Assembly (NCBI GenBank): GCA_958299035.1
Contig: CATQJL010000112.1
Coordinates: forward strand, 82,912,636-82,976,635
Source: Cylicocyclus nassatus
Taxonomy: Eukaryota > Nematoda > Chromadorea > Rhabditida > Strongylidae
DNA: 64,000 nt
Direction: 5' to 3'
The notes beneath the pieces were generated by a model. That model ran no database searches. It saw nothing but the letters and a program-made list of their open reading frames with translations, and had not been told where the DNA came from. This document shows, one piece after another, positions 33,481 through 44,541 of the stretch. Position numbers and translations under genes: made by a program. Numbering within the stretch: the stretch's first letter is position 1; every line of letters begins with the position of its first letter.

Positions 33481-33654
33481 CCATTTGATTCAACTGGCTT
33501 GGCATCTGCAAGCGGGGCTTCGTGACCTAATCAAGACTAGATAGTCATCAGAGAGCACTCGCGCGAGAGAGACGCAGGTGCGTCGCGGGCGCGAGCGGCC
33601 TCAGTTAGATCACAAAACCCCGCCCTAATGGTGCCAAGCCAGTTGAATCAAAGG
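33481..33654. mobile_element. MITE with TTTGATTCAAC ends (copy 1)
   Basis: CCATTTGATTCAACTGGCTT and AAGCCAGTTGAATCAAAGG are inverted. The centre is a GC-rich GCGCGAGAGAGACGCAGGTG stretch also present in the copy at 57717-57853. It sits 4 bp after a predicted stop codon. Confidence 0.7.
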
Positions 33655-33904
33655 TTATGCACGTGTACCCATAGCCATACATAAAAATGACGTCACTGTG
33701 AAGTGTTGGAGGATGATGTTGAAAGAGGAAGCAATCGTAACAGCGACTAATCACACTGGTGTAACTAATTGCGTTACGTACTTCAACAACTTTCTCTAGT
33801 TTACCGGAAAACATGTACCCATCTCTTCCTCAGTCAATCTCTGACTCGTACTAGCAGCCGTGCAACATCACACATCAGCAACCTTTCATCACCGGTAACA
33901 CTTC

Positions 33905-34025
33905 TTGTCAGATGCACATTTAGAGATAGTGCGCTCCAGTTAAAAAGAGGTGCTCTAATCGAAATGGCGATGAAGCGCGCCTGCAACTCCTCCCAGTCCC
34001 GAGCCCTTTTACGGGCGCGTTCCAA
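33905..34025 (-). repeat. Inverted repeat F, right copy
   Basis: Reverse copy of 28880-29000. Confidence 0.6.
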
Positions 34026-34079
34026 CATCTTTGTCAAAAATTGTGCATTATAATTTGTGACGTAATAGCAGTTTTCAAA

Positions 34080-34596
34080 AAGCACTCTTCGAAAACTTCG
34101 CGGTCGGTTGAGCTGATCTGTTATGCTGTGGATTTAAATAAATTCGCATTTTTTTGATTATGGACGACTTCTCCGTTTTCGACACAGTCCATCCTCTTTG
34201 AATCAAAAGTTTCGCTATAGTTAATTTCTTGATTCTGCATTTTATCGAGTTATGATATTTTGTGCATGCGTCGCTTTTCGTCAAAGAAAATTGGTCAAAG
34301 CTGAGGGGGATTCCGTTCAAAATGCTAGAAGACGTCGCGTGCACGGCTCTGGGTGGAACTTGGGAAAATTTTACGTAAATGTGCTCATTATCGTTAGAAT
34401 AGTTACAGGCTTTGAAAATTAAGAAGACTTAGTCAATGCATAAGTTTTGTCAGTTTTTTTGTAGTAATCGACAAATCAGGTACATTGAAGAGAAACAAAC
34501 ATTTCAAGTTGTATCCAACGCAAAATTTTTTCCTCTTTCTAGTATTCCACGATTAAATCGTTGATAGACTGCTGAGTTTATCGCTGGAAACTACAA
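34080..34596 (-). repeat. Penelope-associated repeat unit U, outer part of copy b
   Basis: Matches 55650-55965 (same strand) and the end of copy a before the satellite. It continues into the palindrome arm at 34597. Confidence 0.55.
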
Positions 34597-35159
34597 TCCT
34601 TCCTTTTTATTACGTCAACTTTCGCTATTTTTCAAAATTTTCATTCGAGACCTTTTTCTGGGAGTTCTTATAGCCAGCAGCTAAGGCAAACCTTTTGCAA
34701 ATAAAGCAATTTTTCTTCTTTTTCGTAGCTATTCTTTCAGAATTGTGCAAGATAATTCCCAATAGTCTTAAGTTTCCAAAAAATTGCATAACCTGTTATT
34801 GCACCATAAGCTGTCAAATCTTCGGAATACCAGAATTTAACATTGGAATACATCTACTCCTAAGCAATCTTTCAAAGTAGAGCAACTTTGCTTTGAAATA
34901 TGGAGATTCCAAACAAGATCTTTAGTGACCACTCGTGAAATTGAGAAATACTGCGACTTTTCTCGCATTTGCTTGTCTCGTCATTGTTAGAGAGAGGAGA
35001 AGTATTGCATCAAAAGGTACCTGAACTGTTTATTATTTTATGTTCTGAGGGATCAGAATAGGCAGAACAATTTGATTAACGTAAAAAACATATGATCTTC
35101 ACATTTTTTAAGCCTTGGTCAGAGGTGGTGCTTGTTTCGCTAACGTTAACGAATAGCAG

Positions 35160-35430
35160 ATTGTTAACGAAACATTATATCGTGTATAATGTTTCGGCGA
35201 TGGTGCCGTCTTCAGAAGCCTGAAAGTCCTTCATTTATATTCGATCAGCAAATGTTTCGGCGATATGCCATCTTTGAGGCCTTGAAGTCCGTCATTTATC
35301 AATCTGCATAATGTTTCGGCGTTAACGCCGTCTTCAGAGGCCTGAAAGTCCCTCATTTATATTCAATTAGCATAATGTTTCGGCGATATGTCGTTTCATA
35401 AGCTTGAAAATCCGTCATTTTCACCTAGTC
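35160..35430 (-). repeat. Tandem array of four ~65-bp hammerhead-like units
   Basis: Each unit reads (minus strand) GAC..TTTCAGGCCTCTGAAGA, stem, GAAACATT. Units 1 and 3 keep CTGAAGA (35209-35215 and 35331-35337 on the minus strand) with GGC/GCC or GGCG/CGCC stems; units 2 and 4 are degenerate. The right arm of the palindrome has only two units (41640-41760). Confidence 0.7.
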
Positions 35431-35989
35431 AATCGCTAGGCCACCAAACACCTCTTCCACTTTGCACGTTTGACTCTATAGTACCGTGGCAAGGTTCCAA
35501 GCTGCAAGTTGACGAATGCTTCGTTGCACAGCGTAGCAGTTGTTAGCTTGCGTGCCGATCTCTGACAGTTGCAGTAAGCGGTCAATGTCATACCATATAA
35601 TCATAGCTTGCAGGATGATAGATAGGCGTCAACACTCGTTATAGACAATTGTTCGTTCTTGCTACTCAAGGATTACCAGCAAGAATATATGATGCTTCCA
35701 AAACTTTCCGAGCAAAGATGTTTTCCTCGACCGCCAGAATTTCAACTTTTATATTGAAAATGTTTCCGCTGTGATCTTCTTTTCTGTTTTTGTCCAATGA
35801 ACTCACAGGCTCTGCCGTCTTTTACTTGCTAGATGTTCATTCAACTTAAAGTGATCTGTTCGTCTCATCTAAACATCGCATGGCCGTCTGCCCCGGCGAT
35901 TATCTGAGTGTTTTAAGGCTACGAAATCATTTCCATGTTCTTTACCTAACGCTGCTCAGCAGAACAACAAAATAGCGCTCTGTCTTCCT

Positions 35990-36484
35990 TTCATCTCAGA
36001 TGAAATTAGTGTTGCAATACGACAGAGCATTAAACGAGCACAATTGAGCAGCGATGTCATTTTGGTAAACGTTCCGAGCGATAATCTGAAGAAACGGCTT
36101 GTACGAAACAGGCTCTATGACAAATACTGTATCTCGAAAGAGTGCGTAGTTTGTCCTTATAACGGCATCGGAGATTGCGCTAAAACAGGAGTGATATATC
36201 AGTTAGAGTGCTTAGTTTGTGGTGCTAGTCATATAGAAGAAACCGGAAGAGCACTTGGCGTGAGGATTAAAGAACATCTTGCCAATAAACGTAAGGGTAG
36301 TCTGGTTTCTCCTCTCGGGAAAAATAAGTATGAATATCATTGCGACCAAGACTACGAAGCCAAATGTACAATTTTGGCATACGAGAAAGATACCTCTGCC
36401 CGGAAAGCTCTCGAAGCATTTTGGATCACGCGCAAAACACCGCTTAATGTACAACAAGAACGAGTGCTTAGCCGTTACGAATGA
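35990..36484 (+). pseudogene. Penelope-like element, C-terminal GIY-YIG endonuclease domain
   Basis: The clear frame starts at 36044 and is open upstream to at least 35990 (LCLPFISDEI). Within the 36044 frame lie two Cys pairs (C34/C37 and C56/C59) around GVIYQLEC, then HIEETGRALGVRIKEH. This is the GIY-YIG nuclease fold typical of the C-terminus of Penelope-like retroelements, which nick DNA to prime reverse transcription. The GIY tyrosine is kept (GVIY) but the second motif is HIE rather than YIG, so the nuclease is probably inactive. The RT is not present in frame upstream, so this is a 5'-truncated relic. The homologous right arm has lost the domain by a clean deletion. Confidence 0.7.
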
Positions 36485-36754
36485 CTTCATGCCGTTTTTA
36501 TCATAATATGGGCTATGATAGGGTAGTGCGATAATTTTATCTACAATATGCCACTAAATGTGACTTATTGGCACTACTGTCATCAAGGATACGGTCGCAC
36601 AATAACATCAAGTGCACCGGCGGTGAAACAAAGGTGTGTTCGTCTTTCTCATTCTGCGATTTTTGCTTGTTAAACTCTAGAGGGGATGAGAAGCTAGCCG
36701 AGGGTTGATAAAGCACTTGGTGGGGCAGACATAAGATCACTAATCCCGGACCGC

Positions 36755-36796
36755 TTTAGGCCTCTGAAGACGACGAGTAGTCGAAACGTTAAGCCA
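36755..36796 (+). ncRNA. Hammerhead-like motif after the GIY-YIG frame
   Basis: TTTAGGCCT, CTGAAGA at 36764, stem CGAC/GTCG, GAAAC at 36783, then GTTAAGCC. Stem I would be GGCCT/AAGCC with one mismatch. It lies about 270 bp after the ORF and before an AATAAAG, the expected place for a Penelope-like terminal repeat. Confidence 0.45.
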
Positions 36797-38527
36797 TTGA
36801 TGATAATAAAGCTTCACCCAAACCTCGTGTTGGCCAGACAATACTAACTTGATTTTAGAAATTATTTCCTTTTCACCTTTACCTAAAACTGCATAAAAGA
36901 TCGAGTAGGTTTCAAAAGCAGTGTCTCACCAAAGTTGAGGCCGCGCGGATATTCACATATTCTATTATAGGGATATCTAAATGAGTCCTTGCAACAAGTC
37001 CGATTCAATTTAACCCTCTCCGCGCTGAGAAAAATTCGCTCAAAGTGGTACGCGGAGAGAGAATTGGTACGCGCATTTGCAGGGCCCGGCATAGATCGTC
37101 TGGAGGCAGGCTGGACTTCGTTTTTGGAGAAAAAAGCAAAGGAAATATCGTTTTTGACGAGTCGGGGCCCAGCACCAAGATTAAAGGCAGCGACCCGCAA
37201 AATTTCGCCTCTCATGTTTTTATCGTTCTAGGGCCTTTCCGTGGCCCTGGTTACAGTTGTAAAGCTCAGATTGCCCAAACCCTCAAAAAACCCAATTCCT
37301 GGGGACCCTATGTTGAAAAGCGGACGAGTTCCGGATTGTTTATCTGCCCTGCTCGCCAATGATTAGGAGCTGCAACTGCATGGGTGCAGTTGCAATCCAT
37401 GATTAATCGACGAGTGAACACACGTTCTCAGTGGGAGGTTTGTGATGGGAGGGTGACTTGTGGCACGTATCACAGGCCCGTATCTCCTTTTAGAGGTCAC
37501 GTCAAAGGATCGGACCAATGCAGATCGGGTATTCTTGAGGCCCGTTACATACAACTATGTGCTATCTAGGTGGGTTCTTGCCCAGACGCTTCCTTCAAGG
37601 CCATTTAGTCGAACACAAGCTTTTCGGACAGATCATTACACGATTGACATGCTCTATTGTGTATGGCGAAAAGTGCGCTGATTTGAAAGCAAAGCTAGAA
37701 TAAACAAATTGCTTGTTTACAGCGCACACAAAATCATATGACACCAAAACTGAACGGTATACATAGAAAATTATTTGCAAAAGAATTATGTAGAAGGTTG
37801 AAAACTTATGTGAAGTAATACGTTTTCCAAAATTAGATCGTCTCCAGACGGCCACCAGACGATCTGAAATCGTCTGGAGCATATATTTGTGCCACTTCAC
37901 ATAGTTTTGGATTTTTCTATCATGGAAGGATTTTCCGGTCAAGAATCTATCCCTGAGCATGAGACATTTTCATATCATTGCCTTTCCTTTGTTTTATTGC
38001 CTTCGTTCCTTCATACATCGCTTTGTGAGAATATCGCGCTTTAATGTCAAACTCTTGTGCATGCGTAGTATCCGGTGTAATTTGGATTTTCACTCTTCTC
38101 TTACGTTTTTTCTTTCAGACTAGTAAGTCTAAGTCTTTCTTGTTTTCATCTTCTCCTAAATAAATAGGTCAAAGGGGACTTCGTAAAACTTCCCAAAGTC
38201 AAGGGAGACTTCGTTTTCAGAAGCCCTAGAAACCGACTCGTGCCGGACCCTGCTCCTTCGGTCTCCCCCCTTACGCGTTTGAACATGTCCCTCCACTTGG
38301 CATTCATCTCCCCTCTGTTGCTGTCACTATGGCTGAGGCTGAAGTTGGAAGGCACAACTCGTCCACGTTGCTTTCGCGGGCCTCCATAAAACGGAGTTTC
38401 TGAGAACTTCGTGTGGTTTTAAGCCCATACAGTGCTAGACAGAGTCCGACAGGCTTGCAAAATGCAAAAATCTCGGCAACTAAGTTATGGTGAGACACTG
38501 CCTATAAAGAAGGAGATATATACTATG

Positions 38528-39645
38528 TTAGGTTGGCGCGAAATGCACGAAACATTTTCCAACCTATGCAACTTTGATCCAAATTTAAGACCCACCTGGT
38601 TTTTGGCATAGAAACAAGGCTACAATAAAATCATGTTTTCTCCACACATCATTTTCCGACTTTTCTCATGTAATAACTACATTCTCAATCAATCACACTC
38701 CACTTAGTCAACTTTCAAGATGAGACTTTAAGAGCAATCCTGCTCTGAGTCACCATAGAGAAGAAGCTTAAGTAAACCACAATAACATCATTATTTCTGT
38801 TTGGTGTGTATCTAGCTTTGTTCTAATATTCTGTAATATTCTGCTAATAATTACTTTTTCAAAACAACGAGGGTTTGCGCAAGCTCTCTTGCCACTTCTG
38901 AAAAGCACTATCCAACTCTTGGTTGATTCCCTGTCAAAAACTTTCAAAGTAGTTGAAAGAATGAAAATGACTTTAACAAAGTAGAAAAAGCTACCCTTTT
39001 TTACCTTGAGTTACCACCATCAAATTGAGAGGTCTGCCTTACGTAGCAAAGTATCTTTGAAATACACTGCTACAGTTCGCTTTAGGCAATACTTGCCTTT
39101 CCGATGTTGTTTGTAAACTTCATGTCATTTTTTGCTAGCATGAAAATTCTGTGTACGAAAGAATGTTAAGCCTTAAATTGAGGCAAAGTAACTCCGTTTG
39201 AAAAATTTTGATAGATAAAGTAAATTCATTTTTTTTTTGCAAACGTAATACGACGCTTTGCAAGATTAGCTGGATGTTGCAAAAATAATGGCGCTCCTCA
39301 TGCTGTCATAACAGTGAACAACTTAAGAATAAAGGATACTTTTTTATAGAGCAGCGAGTCGACCACAAATATCCGTAAAAATTGTGATTCGCGCAATCGT
39401 GGCAAAATTTGAAGTTGGAGTATTTTAGTAATTTTATTTCCGCCCACAAATTTTTACCTTCCTATTTGACTAATGCACTAGGTAACATAAGTTTCGTTGA
39501 AATTTCTTAACCTTCATTTAGAAAACTACTTGAACAAAGTCTCAAGTTTGGCATGAAAAGGGAAGACTAAGTGGCATATCCATCAGCATCGTTCACGTAT
39601 GGGGTGAGCCAAACTATGAATTTCGTGCATTTCGCGCCAACCTAA
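38528..39645. mobile_element. Mariner-like MITE M8 forming the palindrome centre
   Basis: TTAGGTTGGCGCGAAATGCA to TGCATTTCGCGCCAACCTAA, 1118 bp, no transposase ORF. Its TIRs are continuous with the flanking palindrome arms, so the arms and TIRs form one inverted repeat. Confidence 0.75.
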
Positions 39646-42339
39646 CATAGTGTATATCTCCTTCTTTATAGGCAGTGTCTCACCATAACTTAGTTGCCGA
39701 GATATTTTGCAAGCCTGTCGGACTCTGTCTAGCACTGTATGGGCTTAAAACCACACGAAGTTCTCAAAAACTCCGTTTTATGGAGGCCCGCGAAAGCAAC
39801 GTGGACGAGTTGTGCCTTCCAACTTCAGCCTCAGCCATATTGACAGCAACAGAGGGGAGATGGATGCCAAGTGGAGGGACATGTTCAAACGCGTAAGGGG
39901 GGAGACCGAAGGAGCAGGGTCCGGCACGAGTCGGTTTCTAGGGCTTCTGAAAACGAAGTCTCCCTTGACTTTGGGAAGTTTTACGAAGTCCCCTTTGACC
40001 TATTCATTTAGGAGAAGATGAAAACAAGAAAGACTTAGACTTACTAGTCTGAAAGAAAAAACGTAAGAGAAGAGTGAAAATCCAAATTACACCTGAATAC
40101 TACGCATGCACAAGAGTTTGACATTGAAGCGCGATATTCTCACAAAGCGATATATGAAGAAATGAAGGCAATAAAACAAAGGAAAGGCAATGATATGAAA
40201 ATGTCTCATGCTCAGGGATAGATTCTTGACCGGAAAATCCTTCCATGATAGAAAAATCCAAAACTATGTGAAGTGGCACAAATATATGCTCCAGACGATT
40301 TCAGATCGTCTGGTGGCCGTCTGGAGACGATCTAATTTTGGAAAACGTATTACTTCACATAAGTTTTCAACCTTCTACATAATTCTTTTGCAAATAATTT
40401 TCTATGTATACCGTTCAGTTTTGGTGTCATATGATTTTGTGTGCGCTGTAAACAAGCAATTTGTTTATTCTAGCTTTGCTTTCAAATCAGCGCACTTTTC
40501 GCCATACACAATAGAGCATGTCAATCGTGTAATGATCTGTCCGAAAAGCTTGTGTTCGACTAAATGGCCTTGAAGGAAGCGTCTGGGCAAGAACCCACCT
40601 AGATAGCACATAGTTGTATGTAACGGGCCTCAAGAATACCCGATCTGCATTGGTCCGATCCTTTGACGTGACCTCTAAAAGGAGATACGGGCCTGTGATA
40701 CGTGCCACAAGTCACCCTCCCATCACAAACCTCCCACTGAGAACGTGTGTTCACTCGTCGATTAATCATGGATTGCAACTGCACCCATGCAGTTGCAGCT
40801 CCTAATCATTGGCGAGCAGGGCAGATAAACAATCCGGAACTCGTCCGCTTTTCAACATAGGGTCCCCAGGAATTGGGTTTTTTGAGGGTTTGGGCAATCT
40901 GAGCTTTACAACTGTAACCAGGGCCACGGAAAGGCCCTAGAACGATAAAAACATGAGAGGCGAAATTTTGCGGGTCGCTGCCTTTAATCTTGGTGCTGGG
41001 CCCCGACTCGTCAAAAACGATATTTCCTTTGCTTTTTTCTCCAAAAATTCATCTGAGACGAAAGGAAGACAGAGCGCTATTTTGTTGTTCTGCTGAGCAG
41101 CGTTAGGTAAAGAACATGGAAATGATTTCGTAGCCCTAAAACACTCAGATAATCGCCGGGGCAGACGGCCATGCGATGTTTAGATGAGACGAACAGATCA
41201 CTTTGAGTTGAATGAACATCTAGCAAGTAAAAGACGGCAGAGCCTGTGAGTTCATTGGACAAAAACAGAAAAGAAGATCACAGCGGAAACATTTTCAATA
41301 TAAAAGTTGAAATTCTGGCGGTCGAGGAAAACATCTTTGCTCGGAAAGTTTTGGAAGCATCATATATTCTTGCTGGTAATCCTTGAGTAGCAAGAACGAA
41401 CAATTGTCTATAACGAGTGTTGACGCCGTATCTATCATCCTGCAAGCTATGATTATATGGTATGACATTAACCGCTTACTGCAACTGTCAGAGATCGGCA
41501 CGCAAGCTAACAACTGCTACGCTGTGCAACGGAGTACTCGTCGAGTTCCAAGTTGGAACCTTGCGACGGTACTATAAGAGTCAAACGTGCAAAGTGGAAG
41601 AGGTGTTTGGTGGCGTAGCGATTGACTAGGTGAAAATGACGGATTTTCAGGCTTATGAAACGACATATCGCCGAAACATTATGCTAATTGAATATAAATG
41701 AGGGAGTTTCAGGCCTCTGAAGATGGCGTTAACGCCGAAACATTATACACGATATAATGTTTCGTTAACAATCTGCTATTCGTTAACGTTAGCGAAACAA
41801 GCACCACCTCTGACCAAGGCTTAAAAAATGTGAAGATCATATGTTTTTTACGTTAATCAAATTGTTCTGCCTATTCTGATCCCTCAGAACATAAAATAAT
41901 AAACAGTTCAGGTACCTTTTGATGCAATACTTCTCCTCTCTCTAACAATGACGAGACAAGCAAATGCGAGAAAAGTCGAAGTATTTCTCAATTTCACGAG
42001 TGGTCACTAAAGTATCTTGTTTGCAATCTCCATATTTCAAAGCAAAATTGCTCTACTTTGAAAGATTGCTCAGGAGTAGATGTATTCCAATGTTAAATTC
42101 TGGTATTCCGAAGATTTGACAGCTTATGGTGCAATAACAGATTATGCAATTTTTGGAAACTTAAGACTATTGGGAATTATCTTGCACAATTCTGAAAGAA
42201 TAGCTACGAAAAAGAAGAAAAATTGCTTTATTTGCAAAAGGTTTGCCCTAGCTGCTGGCTATAAGAACTCCCAGAAAAAGATCTCGAATGAAAATTTTGA
42301 AAAATAGCGAAAGTTGACGTAATAAAAAGGAAGGATTGT
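39646..42339 (-). repeat. Large palindrome C, right arm
   Basis: Reverse copy of 34597-38527 with the 36005-37120 equivalent missing at the junction near 41047 and two tandem units missing near 41640-41760. It includes the uninterrupted unit U copy c that serves as the empty site for the elements at 12268, 12735 and 13026. Confidence 0.9.
41711..41750 (+). ncRNA. Hammerhead-like motif (degenerate stem I)
   Basis: GGCCT, CTGAAGA at 41717, stem GGCG/CGCC around TTAA, GAAAC at 41737, ATTATAC. Confidence 0.35.
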
Positions 42340-42365
42340 TCCTTTTTATTACGTCAACTTTCGCT
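42306..42365. repeat. Perfect 27-bp-arm hairpin at the palindrome edge
   Basis: AGCGAAAGTTGACGTAATAA and its complement enclose only GGATTGT. It marks exactly where homology to the left arm stops. Confidence 0.85.
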
Positions 42366-42488
42366 TTCAACGAACGCTCAAAGCTAAGGATCTGTTTCAG
42401 TCTATTCACTTCATCCTCCTGTGCTCTGTTTTTTGGAGGGAGCAAGTTCATCTACATCCAATGTTTTTTATTTCTTTTTAAAGAAGTT

Positions 42489-43851
42489 CTAGAGGAATCT
42501 CTCCTCGACACGATTCGTGATCGCTATCTCCACGAGCAGACGAGTTGTTTCTGCGTTGTCGTGAAAATTCCCTAGTCGCGAGCGCTCCGCGCTTTGCACC
42601 ACACGGGCAATATCTGTCATTCGAACTGTCTGATTGCCGAAGGCAATGGTGCAACGTTTCCTATGAAATTTTGTTTTTGAAGACCACCACCACGGAAACG
42701 CTATGTTACCTGCATGGACACAAATTCAGCGATCCTCTTGCAAGTGTTGCGTACAAAACTCCGGAATAATCAGAACTACCCACTTCGCGCGCAAGGCAGG
42801 TTCTTACAGCTTCTAAAAATTTATCAATTTTTTACTGTTCGGTTTGTTACGTTTTATAAACCTAGCGGCTCAGATAGCGCAGGCGGTAGTGTCTGTGGTG
42901 GTGCGCGAGCAAAGTGTGCATTTCTTTCCGAGTCAACTAAATGACTAACGTTACTGACCATTTTCGACTGAATGACTGACCATTTTCGTACTTTGTACTT
43001 AGGTCAAACTGAACTACATTCGGCGCATAATTGTGGAAAAAGGGCCGGGCATACTTCACGCGATTTCAGCCGCGACGCGATTTGGCAATTAGCCAAAAGT
43101 CTTCAGACCCGACACTAGCAAACTGCACATGCATGGTGTATGTAACTTACGTGAATTGTTAAAATGCCCTAACTTTTGTACATTTTAAATGTGCTTACAG
43201 TGAGCTATGGACAGTTGGGACATTGCCATATCGCGAAGCGACTGAAATGCTTGAAGTATGCCCGGCCTATAATGCAGTGACGGATGCCTATGGCAGCGAT
43301 AGGACGCGAATACATCTAGATCTTAATTGCCCCGTGATGATAAAAAGAGGCTTCATCAAAAATCGTCCTGTGTTAAAATCGTGCTCGTGATAAAAAGAGG
43401 CTTCATCAAAAATCTTCCAACTAGGTGCAACTGAGACTAGGGACGCTTGTTAAATTGAGTGAGTATAGATAGAGATAGAGATAGATAGAGATAAGAGGAG
43501 AGATAACAGGGAGATAGAGATAAGAGGAGAGATAACAGGAAGAAAGGAGAAAATAAAACAGCCAAAAGGCGTCCCATAACTTTCGAAAAAGAATAGAAGA
43601 GCAAAAGATGTGAACTACAACATCCGAGAAGACAAAATAATTGAGCACTTACCTTCTTTTCTCTCAGTTGATTCAGCGTACAGCTTCTTCGATGTAAAAC
43701 TTAAACACTGCGCTTGCAAGCCGTCGTGGGCTGCTTTTCTCAACTTGCCGTTTGTACCTGAAAAGGAAAGTTCACCACAAACAACTGATAAAAGAGACAT
43801 GAACCTACCTCCAAACAAAATCCTAAAGCGCGGCGTTGTGTATTTCGACAT
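42489..43851 (-). CDS. Three-exon host gene, unrecognised 122-residue protein
   Basis: Exon 1: 43851-43809 (MSKYTTPRFRILFG). It ends GGAG|GTAGGT, phase 1. Intron 1 is 51 nt (43808-43758) and ends TTTCCTTTTCAG. Exon 2: 43757-43653, 105 nt, frame TNGKLRKAAHDGLQAQCLSF..., ends GAAG|GTAAGT, phase 1. Exon 3: 42709-42489, after GTGTCCATGCAG, frame NIAFPWWWSSKTKFHRKRCT on to NRVEERFL and a TAG. Splice sites, phase and open frame agree at both joins. AATAAA lies about 15 bases after the stop. Intron 2 is about 940 nt and carries a MITE (43042-43267) and a GATA-rich microsatellite. The protein is basic, with no signal peptide or membrane span. A 74-codon plus-strand frame over exon 3 is a probable shadow. 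The start could also be an upstream in-frame ATG at 43935. Family unknown. Confidence 0.45.
43042..43267. mobile_element. MITE with GGGCCGGGCATACTTCA ends
   Basis: About 226 bp; AGGGCCGGGCATACTTCA faces TGAAGTATGCCCGGCCT. It is intronic in the gene model above. Confidence 0.65.
43330..43560. repeat. Short tandem duplications and GATA/GAGA microsatellite
   Basis: AAAAAGAGGCTTCATCAAAA occurs twice (43340 and 43393). A 29-bp unit with AGAGGAGAGATAACAGG is duplicated at about 43490-43545. Confidence 0.7.
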
Positions 43852-44058
43852 CCGCTTCCTCAAGCGCGCGCACTCAAAGCGTGGTCCCGCCCCGATCGGC
43901 TGACTAGCACGACATTGTTCGCGGGAACTTTCCATTTAGTGTAATTCACGGGAACTTTGCTACCTTTGCCAAAGTTCCCACGCGCTTCCTCCGAAACTTT
44001 GGATCCGCGGCTCCCTTGACGTCATAAATCACGGCAACTTTGTAATTTCTACACTCCA
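43852..44058. promoter_or_regulatory. Candidate bidirectional promoter
   Basis: 207 bp between two divergent start codons. It holds GGGAACTTT at 43923 and 43950, its complement AAAGTTCCC at 43971, and a palindromic TGACGTCA (CRE-like) at 44017-44024, with a GC-rich stretch near the minus-strand start. Repeated sites in a short divergent spacer suggest shared regulation; this is inference. Confidence 0.4.
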
Positions 44059-44175
44059 ATGGTTAACAAGGTCCTCCGGAACTTCAACAAGTTTCGCATG
44101 TTCGCTGGAACTTCTCGGCGTTTGTCTGAGGAGCCATTTGCTAAGAATCGCTTCGTTTTCCATCTCTTCATGATT
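44059..44175 (+). CDS. First exon of a divergent host gene (partial)
   Basis: ATG at 44059 opens 39 codons (MVNKVLRNFNKFRMFAGTSR ... AKNRFVFHLFMI) to ATT|GTAAGC, phase 0. The N-terminus is rich in Lys, Arg, Asn and Phe, lacks acidic residues for 20 positions and ends in a hydrophobic stretch, which would fit a mitochondrial presequence followed by a membrane segment. Later exons are not identified; an acceptor (TACTTTCAG) near 44607 is possible. It is transcribed away from the three-exon gene on the other strand. Confidence 0.4.
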
Positions 44176-44416
44176 GTAAGCATAGTTGGTCTTTTATTAT
44201 CATGTCCATCTCGAATGCAATGGAATGTGACACGCAGCATATGTCAACAGCAAATGCTTTATCGTCCACACATTTTCAAGCCCTTAAAGTTGCTTTGGAG
44301 CATTTCTTGCATTGATGTTGCGAAAAATACATAACCACATAATTCAGACGCGATATGAGGAACTACAAATTCACTCACGAAAAGCAGTGTTTCCTCCCCA
44401 ACAATGTGAGTCTTCA

Positions 44417-44541
44417 TCTTAGATATAAAGCTCAATTTCTGTTTGTCTGCATGTCTGTATGTCTGTCTATACGTATGTTCCGAATAAAAAATTCCATTTC
44501 TGAACCGATCCGGACCAAACTTGGCACACATATACTTCGGT
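44417..44541 (+). mobile_element. Helitron 5' fragment
   Basis: TCTTAGATATAAAGCTCAAT, (GTCT)n, then GAACCGATCCGGACCAAACT; breaks off after ACTTCGG. Same family as 12735-13007. Preceded by A. Confidence 0.7.

Larger units (their letters stand above)
34597..38527 (+). repeat. Large palindrome C, left arm
   Basis: Reverse complement of 39646-42339. The inner 1.2 kb (37364-38527) is almost identical to its partner; a 121-codon frame is the same on both sides. This arm keeps a 1116-bp segment (36005-37120) and two extra tandem units (35180-35420) that the right arm lacks. Confidence 0.9.

Noticed and set aside
37595..40573. Identical 121-codon frames in both arms of palindrome C
   Set aside because: Identity is due to arm identity, not selection; no start context, splice sites or family resemblance.
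42336..42769. Plus-strand frames of 75-80 codons over 42336-42769
   Set aside because: They lie opposite exon 3 of the minus-strand gene, which has agreeing splice site, phase, stop and AATAAA; strand choice remains open to test.
43421..43648. Frame rich in Tyr/Leu/Ser on the minus strand
   Set aside because: Translation of the GATA/GAGA microsatellite.
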